A stretch of 64,000 nucleotides of DNA from the NCBI RefSeq assembly GCF_014137995.1, contig NZ_JACGWV010000002.1:1426001-1490000 (forward strand). Reading direction: 5' to 3'. Numbering within the stretch: position 1 is the stretch's first letter; each line of letters begins with the position of its first letter. This document shows positions 58,437-64,000 of the stretch, piece by piece. Made by a program: the position numbers and the translations under genes. A model generated the notes under the pieces. It did not search any database, was not told the origin of the DNA, and was given only the letters and a program-made list of their open reading frames with translations. Source of the DNA: Promicromonospora sukumoe (GTDB lineage: Bacteria > Actinomycetota > Actinomycetes > Actinomycetales > Cellulomonadaceae).

Positions 58437-58445
58437 TTATCCACA
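58437..58445 (+). promoter_or_regulatory. Consensus DnaA box
   Basis: TTATCCACA matches the high-affinity DnaA box exactly. It lies 7 nt after a TTGACA hexamer (58425-58430), upstream of the GIY-YIG gene. It is single, so it is not an origin by itself. Confidence 0.55.
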
Positions 58446-58495
58446 GATCCGCGACAAGCATCTCCGGACCCAGCTCCCCATGGCACCGTCACCCC

Positions 58496-58789
58496 ATGGC
58501 CCACATGTACATACTCCGGTGCGGCGACGGTTCGTTCTACGTCGGGAGCACTGTCGACCTCGAACGGCGCCTCTGTCAGCACAACGAAGGCGAGGGTGCC
58601 GCATACACGCGTCGGCGTCGACCCGTCGAGCTCGTTCACTCCGAGGAGTTCTCCCGCATCGACGACGCGTATGCCCGAGAGAAGCAGGTACAGGGCTGGT
58701 CTCGAGCGAAACGGCTGGCGCTCATCGAAGATCGCCTGGAAGCACTGCCGGAGCTTGCTCGCTCGAGGACAGGCGTCAGAACGCGGTGA
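58496..58789 (+). CDS. GIY-YIG nuclease domain protein (UPF0213-like)
   Basis: This 97-residue single-domain protein has MYILRCGDGSFYVGST (the GIY...YIG strand pair), ERRLCQHN with the catalytic Arg, AAYTRRRRPVELVHSEEF, and AYAREKQVQGWSRAKRLALI with the metal-binding Glu. GIY-YIG domains nick DNA with one metal ion; this small class has no proven role. The gene is visibly lower in GC than its neighbours (roughly 60 percent by eye). It is flanked by inverted 23-bp copies of the REP-like element (58362-58384 and 58800-58822). This suggests a mobile or repeat-associated unit. The usual start has no strong ribosome site. Confidence 0.85.
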   Translation: MAHMYILRCGDGSFYVGSTVDLERRLCQHNEGEGAAYTRRRRPVELVHSEEFSRIDDAYAREKQVQGWSRAKRLALIEDRLEALPELARSRTGVRTR

Positions 58790-58799
58790 GGCGCTTCAG

Positions 58800-58822
58800 G
58801 GTCTCGACAAGCTCGACCAGCG
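58800..58822 (-). repeat. Inverted REP-like element downstream of the GIY-YIG gene
   Basis: GGTCTCGACAAGCTCGACC (58800-58818), followed by AGCG, is the exact reverse complement of the 23-bp copy at 58362-58384. It starts 11 nt after the GIY-YIG stop. Confidence 0.85.
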
Positions 58823-58849
58823 ATGGAGTACCAGCCGACCTGTACCAGG

Positions 58850-60289
58850 TCACCCCCGCTCGGCCCACCACTTCCTGAGCTCCTCGGTCGCGACCTCCTC
58901 GCCCAGCGGCCCCCGCTCCATGCGCAGGCCCAGCAGGTACTTGTAGGCCTCGCCGACCTCGCGCGACGGCGAGATCCCGAGGATCTCCATGATCTGCGTG
59001 CCGTCGAGGTCGGGCCGGATCGCGTCGATCTCCTCCTGCTCGCGCAGCGCGGAGATGCGGTGCTCCAGGTTGGTGTACGCGTCGGACAGCCGCTTGGCCT
59101 TGCGCTTGTTGCGCGTGGTCGAGTCGGCGCGGGTGAGGCGGTGCAGCCGCTCCAGGAGCGGGCCGGCGTCGGTCACGTACCGCCGGACGGCGGAGTCGGT
59201 CCACGCGCCGTCGCCGTACCCGTGGAACCGCAGGTGCAGCTCGACGAGCCGCGACACGTCCTTCACCACCTGCTTCTCGTACTTGAGCGCCCGCAGCCGC
59301 TTGGTGGTGAGCTTGGCGCCGACCACCTCGTGGTGGTGGAAGCTCACGCCGCCGCCGGACTCGAAGCGCCGCGTGGCCGGCTTGCCGATGTCGTGCAGGA
59401 GCGCGGCGAGGCGCAGCACCAGGTCGGGCGCGGGCACCGCGCCGTCGGCCCCGGTCTCCTGCGCGATCGCCTGGTCGAGCACGGTGAGCGAGTGCTGGTA
59501 GACGTCCTTGTGCCGGTGGTGCTCGTCGATCTCGAGCTGGAGGGCCGGCAGCTCGGGCAGCACCTGGTCGGCGAGGCCCGTGTCGACCAGCACCTCGAGG
59601 CCCGCGCGCGGGTTGTCGCTCAGCAGCAGCTTGGTGATCTCCGCCTGCACCCGTTCGGCCGACACGATCTCGATCCGGTCCGCCATGGCGACCAGCGCGG
59701 CGAGCGTCCCCGGTTCCACGTGAAACGAGAGCTGGGCCGCGAACCGCGCGGCGCGCATCATCCGCAGCGGGTCGTCGTCGAACGACCGCTCGGGCGCGAT
59801 CGGCGTGCGCAGCACCCCGGCGGCGAGGTCGCTCAGCCCGTCGTACGGGTCGACGAAGGTCAGCTCGGGCACGCGCACCGCCATCGCGTTGACGGTGAAG
59901 TCGCGGCGCGACAGGTCGCCGTCGAGCGAGTCGCCGAACTCCACGAGCGGCTTGCGCGAGGCCGGGTCGTACTTGTCCGTCCGGTACGTCGTCACCTCGA
60001 CGACGACGTCGCCCCGGCGCGCCCCGATGGTGCCGAACTCCTTGCCGATGTCCCAGTGCGCGTCGCCCCAGCGTGCGAGGAGCCGCTGCGTCTGGTCCGG
60101 CGACGCCGACGTCGCGAAGTCGAGGTCGTTGCTCGCGCGGCCGAGGAACGCGTCGCGGACCGGACCACCGACCAGCGAGAGCTCGTGGCCGGCGGCGCGG
60201 AACTGCTCGCCCAGCTCGAGCGCGGCGGGCGCCATCTCGGTCAGCACGCCGAGCGCACGACGCAGCAGATCCTGTTCAGGGGTAGACAC
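58850..60289 (-). CDS. cca: CCA tRNA nucleotidyltransferase
   Basis: This 479-residue enzyme has a class II nucleotidyltransferase head, GGPVRDAFLGRASNDLDFATSA with the metal-binding Asp pair and DLSRRDFTVNAMAV, followed by PLRMMRAARFAAQL (tRNA-binding neck). A C-terminal HD domain (LRLAALLHDIGKPATRR, VSFHHHEVVG) is present. It adds or repairs the 3' CCA end of tRNAs in the cytoplasm. In Micrococcales it lies beside the NUDIX, DUF6049 and murJ genes, as here. The GTG at 60289 is chosen because a GAGAAT box stands 8 nt upstream and no ribosome site is found. Confidence 0.93.
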   Translation of the reverse strand: MSTPEQDLLRRALGVLTEMAPAALELGEQFRAAGHELSLVGGPVRDAFLGRASNDLDFATSASPDQTQRLLARWGDAHWDIGKEFGTIGARRGDVVVEVTTYRTDKYDPASRKPLVEFGDSLDGDLSRRDFTVNAMAVRVPELTFVDPYDGLSDLAAGVLRTPIAPERSFDDDPLRMMRAARFAAQLSFHVEPGTLAALVAMADRIEIVSAERVQAEITKLLLSDNPRAGLEVLVDTGLADQVLPELPALQLEIDEHHRHKDVYQHSLTVLDQAIAQETGADGAVPAPDLVLRLAALLHDIGKPATRRFESGGGVSFHHHEVVGAKLTTKRLRALKYEKQVVKDVSRLVELHLRFHGYGDGAWTDSAVRRYVTDAGPLLERLHRLTRADSTTRNKRKAKRLSDAYTNLEHRISALREQEEIDAIRPDLDGTQIMEILGISPSREVGEAYKYLLGLRMERGPLGEEVATEELRKWWAERG

Positions 60290-60297
60290 AGCCCAAG

Positions 60298-60303
60298 ATT
60301 CTC
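60298..60303 (-). promoter_or_regulatory. -10 element of a probable leaderless promoter (cca)
   Basis: On the minus strand GAGAAT within TGGGAGAAT lies 8 nt before the GTG start, as upstream of hrpA. Confidence 0.35.
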
Positions 60304-60396
60304 CCAGACCCGGCGCGGCCCCACTCACCGGGGACCAGCCCCTGCCCGAAACCGCCCGCACCCCCTCACCTGACCAGATCAAGGGTGGTCAGTCGG

Positions 60397-60402
60397 TAGT
60401 GT
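60397..60402 (+). promoter_or_regulatory. -10 element of a probable leaderless promoter (NUDIX gene)
   Basis: TAGTGT ends 6 nt before the ATG at 60409. TGGGGC in the gap is adjacent to the ATG and too close to act as a ribosome site. Confidence 0.5.
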
Positions 60403-60408
60403 TGGGGC

Positions 60409-61044
60409 ATGTCCACCCCTGTTCCGGCGAGCGACCGTCCCGACGGTCGCCCGGAGGTGCCCACGCCGCCCGGCGGGGCTCCGCTGCGGGTGAACCCTGC
60501 CCGGCGTGCCGCCGCCGCGACCGCTCCCGTGCACCTGCCGATCGTGGACGAGACCTCGGCGGGCGGGCTCGTCCTGCGGGCCGAGTCGGAGCGGCCCGAG
60601 GAGTTCAGCGCCGCGGTGCTGCTGCGGCGCAACCGCACGGGCCGCCTGGAGTGGTGCCTGCCCAAGGGGCACCTCGAGGGGCGCGAGACCCCGCAGGAGG
60701 CCGCGATCCGCGAGATCCGTGAGGAGACCGGCATCCGCGGCTCGATCCAGGCGGAGCTCGGCGTGATCGACTACTGGTTCACCGGTGAGGACCGGCGGGT
60801 GCACAAGGTGGTGCACCATTACCTCTTGCGCGCGGAGGGCGGTCACCTGACCGTGGAGAACGATCCGGACGGCGAAGCCGAGGACGCTCTCTGGGTCAGG
60901 GTGGACGAGCTCGCCGAGCGCCTGTCGTACCCGAACGAGCAGCGACTGGCCGCGGCCGCCCTGGATCTCCTCGTGTCGTCGAGGAACCTCCGGGACGCAC
61001 TGCGCGCCGACGCCTTCCCCACGGAGCGCCCAGACCTGCCATGA
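60409..61044 (+). CDS. NUDIX hydrolase
   Basis: This 211-residue protein has a disordered Pro-rich N terminus (about 1-40) and a NUDIX domain. The NUDIX box is GHLEGRETPQEAAIREIREETGI, preceded by WCLPK. Such enzymes cleave nucleoside diphosphates linked to another group; this class, encoded beside murJ near oriC, has no settled substrate. The stop overlaps the DUF6049 start (ATGA), so the two are coupled. It is divergent from cca with 119 bp between them and has a probable leaderless promoter. Confidence 0.9.
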   Translation: MSTPVPASDRPDGRPEVPTPPGGAPLRVNPARRAAAATAPVHLPIVDETSAGGLVLRAESERPEEFSAAVLLRRNRTGRLEWCLPKGHLEGRETPQEAAIREIREETGIRGSIQAELGVIDYWFTGEDRRVHKVVHHYLLRAEGGHLTVENDPDGEAEDALWVRVDELAERLSYPNEQRLAAAALDLLVSSRNLRDALRADAFPTERPDLP

Positions 61045-63296
61045 CGCAGCACCCCGACTTCTCCCGCAGTCCCGCCCGCAGCCGGGCGGCCCGCCGTCCC
61101 GGCACGCTCGGCGCCGTCCTCCTGGCGGGGGCGGTGCTCGCCGGGTCGGTCCTGCCCACGGCGTCCGCCGTCGTCCCGACGACGCCGCGCGCGGACGCGG
61201 CGACCGCCGCGCTCCCCGCCGGCACGCCGGTCCGTGCCGCCGAGGCCGAGGAGGGCTCTGTCGACGTCTCCGTCGTCAGTATCTCGCACCCGGTCGCGCA
61301 CCCCGGCGACGAGGTGACCATCCGCGCGAAGGTCACCAACACGAGCGACGACGTGGTGCCGGACGCCACGGCCCAGCTGACCATCGACTACGTGGCGCTG
61401 ACGTCGCGCACCCAGATCGACGAGTGGGCCTCCGCGAGCCTGCTCGACCCGGTCCCCGGCGCTCCCACGCAGAAGTCGGTCGGGAAGCTGTCACCGGGCG
61501 CGTCCAAGACCGTCTCGTTCACCTACGACCCGGGCGCCGCGACGTTCCAGGGCTTCGGCGCGCGCAAGCTCGCCGTCGCAGTGGGCGACGCCACGGGCCG
61601 CCTGGGCATCGCCCGCTCCTTCCTCGTGTACGACGCCGACGGCCTGGAGCGCGAGCCGATGCAGCTCAGCGTGCTGGCCGCCGTGACGAGCCCGGCCATC
61701 GACCCGGCCGACCCGAGCACCGCCCAGATCGAGCTCGCGCAGCAGACGGCGAGCGGCCAGCGGTTGGACGGCGTGCTGCAGGTCGCCGAGAAGTCCCGGC
61801 TGTCGCTGGCGATCGACCCGGACACGATGGGCGTGGCCGCAGGGTCGGACGACCCGGCCCTCATCGACTGGTCCGAACGCATGCTCGCGGCCGCCGGGAA
61901 GACCACGACGTACACCCTCCCGAGCCACGACCCCGACCTCGCCGCGCTCGCGCACGCGAACGTGCGGACCACCGGGGCGCGTAGCTTCCTCCACTCCCCC
62001 CGCCGGGGGAACTGGGACGTCCCGGAGGCGTGGAAGTCGAACCTGGCCTGGCCCGCGGACGGGGTCGTGCCGGACGTCGAGACCCTGAACCTCGCGGTCT
62101 CCGCCGGGCGCCGGAACGTCGTGGTCGGCAGCGGCGGGCTCGCGTACGACGGCACGCAGACCGTGACGGGCCGCGCGGAGGTCCGCACCCCGTCCGGCAT
62201 GGCGCACGCCGTCCTGGCCGACACGGACCTCACGCGGGCGTTCCTCGCCGCCACCGACCTGTCGGCCGCGGACACCGCCTCGTCCACCGAGAGCTCCGCC
62301 ACCGCGACGGCCGCCACCACGGTGTCCACCACCGCCGAGGGCACGCAGCGGCTCCTCGCGGAGACCGCGGCGGTCGCGAGCCAGTCGCCGACCGACCCGC
62401 CGGCGCTGGCGATCGTCGCACCCCGGACCTGGACGCCGGACGCCGAGAGCGCGAACACCGTCCTGGCCGAGCTCGACGAGGCGGGCTGGGTGGACCTCAC
62501 CACCGTCGACACGCTGTTCGAGCAGGACGCGCCGGACGTCGCCCGCACCCCCCTGGAGCAGCGCCGCGTGGCCAAGGCCGAGCTGGGCGCGTCGAACGTG
62601 GCGGCCCTGGAGCGCGGGCGCGACGCCGTCGTCACGTTCTCCGCGGTCGGCGTCGACGGTTCCGCGCAGATCTGGCGGCCGGGCGTCACCCGCCTGGCCA
62701 CGCCGCTCTCCGTGGCGCACCGCGCCGACACCGGGCTCCGCGAGGCGCTCGTCCAGCAGACCCTGGAGTCGACGAACGAGCTGACGCAGCAGTCGGTGAC
62801 GGTCGTCCCCCGTCAGGACATCAACTTCATCACGGACTCGGGGGACATCCCGGTGCGGGTGCGCAACACGCTCGGCGTCGACGCGACGGTGACCGTGGTC
62901 CTGCGCCCCGACCACCCGCGCCTGACCGTCGACGCGCGCACCACCGAGGTCATCCCCGCCCGCCGTGAGGTGGACGTGCAGGTACCGGTGCGTGCCATCG
63001 GCTCGGGCGACGTCGAGGTGACCGCCCAGGTGCTCACGCCGTCCGGCGCCAAGATCAGCGACGACTCGTCGTTCCAGGTCCGCGTCCGCGCGGGCTGGGA
63101 GGAGCTCGGTACGTGGATCGCGGCCGGCGTCGTCGCGCTGCTGTTCCTGGCCGGGATCTGGCGCACGGCGCGCCGCGGGCGCTCCCCGTACCGCGCCACC
63201 AGCGAGGACGTCGAGGAGGCGACCGGGACGGGTGCCGAGGCGCCGGAGTCCGCCCAGGCGGCGTCGGCGGACTCGGTGACCGTCCGGGCAGAGTAG
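61041..63296 (+). CDS. DUF6049 family exported membrane-anchored protein
   Basis: This 751-residue protein has a signal peptide (about 1-45), a beta-rich domain with DEVTIRAKVTNTSDDVVPDA (CARDB-like) and a long central region. A second beta domain near 600-680 (VRVRNTLGVDATVTVVLRPD) follows. A C-terminal membrane helix (ELGTWIAAGVVALLFLAGIW) ends in a short basic tail. Proteins of this kind sit between the NUDIX gene and murJ in many actinobacteria, suggesting a role at the wall-synthesis membrane; none is proven. A Ser/Thr/Ala-rich insert lies near 410-435. Confidence 0.82.
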   Translation: MTQHPDFSRSPARSRAARRPGTLGAVLLAGAVLAGSVLPTASAVVPTTPRADAATAALPAGTPVRAAEAEEGSVDVSVVSISHPVAHPGDEVTIRAKVTNTSDDVVPDATAQLTIDYVALTSRTQIDEWASASLLDPVPGAPTQKSVGKLSPGASKTVSFTYDPGAATFQGFGARKLAVAVGDATGRLGIARSFLVYDADGLEREPMQLSVLAAVTSPAIDPADPSTAQIELAQQTASGQRLDGVLQVAEKSRLSLAIDPDTMGVAAGSDDPALIDWSERMLAAAGKTTTYTLPSHDPDLAALAHANVRTTGARSFLHSPRRGNWDVPEAWKSNLAWPADGVVPDVETLNLAVSAGRRNVVVGSGGLAYDGTQTVTGRAEVRTPSGMAHAVLADTDLTRAFLAATDLSAADTASSTESSATATAATTVSTTAEGTQRLLAETAAVASQSPTDPPALAIVAPRTWTPDAESANTVLAELDEAGWVDLTTVDTLFEQDAPDVARTPLEQRRVAKAELGASNVAALERGRDAVVTFSAVGVDGSAQIWRPGVTRLATPLSVAHRADTGLREALVQQTLESTNELTQQSVTVVPRQDINFITDSGDIPVRVRNTLGVDATVTVVLRPDHPRLTVDARTTEVIPARREVDVQVPVRAIGSGDVEVTAQVLTPSGAKISDDSSFQVRVRAGWEELGTWIAAGVVALLFLAGIWRTARRGRSPYRATSEDVEEATGTGAEAPESAQAASADSVTVRAE

Positions 63297-63380
63297 TGTT
63301 TCGGCCGCCGCACACCTCGGCCGACAGCGCCGGGCAGGGCCCCAGACCACGGGAGTAGTCGCTTGACCCAGGAGAACGCC

Positions 63381-64000
63381 GTGACCGCACCGACCGACCC
63401 GACGTCGGACCCGAGCGCCGAGGCCGCGAGCGGTCCGGGCGCGCCCGAGACACCGACCTCGGCGGCGTCGTCGGCCAGCAGCCTGGGGCGTAACTCCGTG
63501 GTGATGGCGGCCGGCACGGCCGCCTCCCGCCTCGGCGGCCTGGTCCGCAACCTGATGCTCGTGGCCGCCATCGGTGCCACGGGCACCGTCGCCGACGCGT
63601 TCGACGTCGCGAACAAGCTGCCCAACGTCCTGTTCGCGATCCTCGCGGGCGGGATGCTGAACGCCGTCCTCGTGCCGCAGATCGTCAAGGCGTTCCGCGC
63701 GCACAACGCGCAGGAGCGCGTCGACAAGCTGCTCACGATCTCGGCGGTCGGCATCCTCGCGATCACCGCCGTGCTGACCGGTGCCGCCGCGTGGGTCGTC
63801 ATGCTCTACACCGACGGCTGGTCGGCCGAGCAGCTCGCGCTGGGCACCGTCTTCGCGTACTGGTGCATCCCCCAGCTCTTCTTCTACGGCCTGTACACGC
63901 TGCTGGGCCAGGTGCTGAACGCCCGCGAGCAGTTCGGGCCGTTCATGTGGGCGCCGGTCGCCAACAACGTGGTCTCCGTGCTCGGTTTCGCCATCTTCCT
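63381..64000 (+). CDS. murJ: Lipid II flippase MurJ (MviN), 3' end beyond the window
   Basis: The first 206 residues are present. After a disordered N terminus (about 40 residues) comes NSVVMAAGTAASRLGGLVRN, then ATGTVADAFDVANKLPNVLFAILAGGMLNAVLVPQ, the standard start of MurJ. MurJ flips the peptidoglycan precursor lipid II across the membrane. The GTG at 63381 is chosen because AGGAG lies 6 nt upstream; a TTG 18 bp earlier is in frame. It follows the DUF6049 gene by 84 bp, probably in the same operon. Confidence 0.93.
   Translation, partial: MTAPTDPTSDPSAEAASGPGAPETPTSAASSASSLGRNSVVMAAGTAASRLGGLVRNLMLVAAIGATGTVADAFDVANKLPNVLFAILAGGMLNAVLVPQIVKAFRAHNAQERVDKLLTISAVGILAITAVLTGAAAWVVMLYTDGWSAEQLALGTVFAYWCIPQLFFYGLYTLLGQVLNAREQFGPFMWAPVANNVVSVLGFAIF

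Noticed and set aside
58437..58445. Replication origin at the DnaA box
   Set aside because: There is only one box, no AT-rich unwinding region and no dnaA or dnaN gene nearby.
55888..58461. 857-codon version of the SUKH protein extending across the prs-like gene
   Set aside because: The upstream 390 codons are antisense to the clear Prs reading frame; the ATG at 57285 fits the divergent arrangement.

Overview
The window is chromosomal DNA from a very GC-rich Gram-positive actinobacterium. GTG starts, ATGA gene overlaps, lipoprotein and Sec signals, SigE-family sigma factors, a secreted GH76 enzyme, a secreted alpha-amylase, and the right-edge order CCA-transferase / NUDIX / DUF6049 protein / MurJ all fit the order Micrococcales. 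The closest fit is probably Promicromonosporaceae or Cellulomonadaceae. That placement is inferred from gene content. The right-edge gene order is one usually found near oriC in this group. No rRNA, tRNA, CRISPR array, insertion sequence or complete prophage was seen.

Layout. 1-3.1 kb: end of an MFS transporter, a septum-formation-type lipoprotein, and a secreted phosphoesterase behind a PhoP-type PHO box. 3.1-14.4 kb: a branched-chain amino acid (Liv) ABC transporter. Its permease LivH carries an unusual secreted N-terminal domain, and its binding protein LivK lies 5.7 kb away on the other strand. In between are an oligopeptidase B, a GH3 lipoprotein, a threonine-aldolase-type enzyme and a cold-shock protein. 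14.5-20.8 kb: a Gly-rich hypothetical protein, a TM0106-type nuclease/helicase and an Excalibur protein. 20.9-25.2 kb: two adjacent, similarly built sigma/membrane-regulator cassettes. 25.4-28.2 kb: a polar amino acid ABC transporter. 28.5-39.0 kb: a MetS/NSS amino acid transporter, alditol oxidase, STAS protein, YbaK, DUF2087 protein, M15 peptidase, two small membrane proteins, an HNH nuclease and a GH76 enzyme. 39.1-48.5 kb: HrpA, a ChW-repeat protein, two PspC proteins and an alpha-amylase. 48.6-54.1 kb: a truncated phytase-like gene fused head to head to a truncated type IV secretion ATPase, followed by three more secretion genes (a conjugative-element remnant). 54.3-64 kb: an MFS exporter, SUKH protein, PRPP-synthetase-like protein, GIY-YIG nuclease, CCA-transferase, NUDIX hydrolase, DUF6049 protein and the start of murJ.

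The most interesting signals lie outside ordinary gene content. (1) A REP-like 19-bp element (GGTCGAGCYTGTCGAGACC) occurs singly or as inverted pairs. It sits in frame inside the oligopeptidase, nuclease/helicase and hrpA genes. Perfect 23-bp inverted copies also flank the lower-GC GIY-YIG nuclease gene, suggesting a nuclease-associated palindrome family. (2) A second family of very long palindromes with compensatory base changes sits 3-6 nt after four unrelated stop codons, and several unrelated giant hairpins occupy other gene ends. (3) Many genes appear to be leaderless, with a -10 box 6-8 nt before the start codon.
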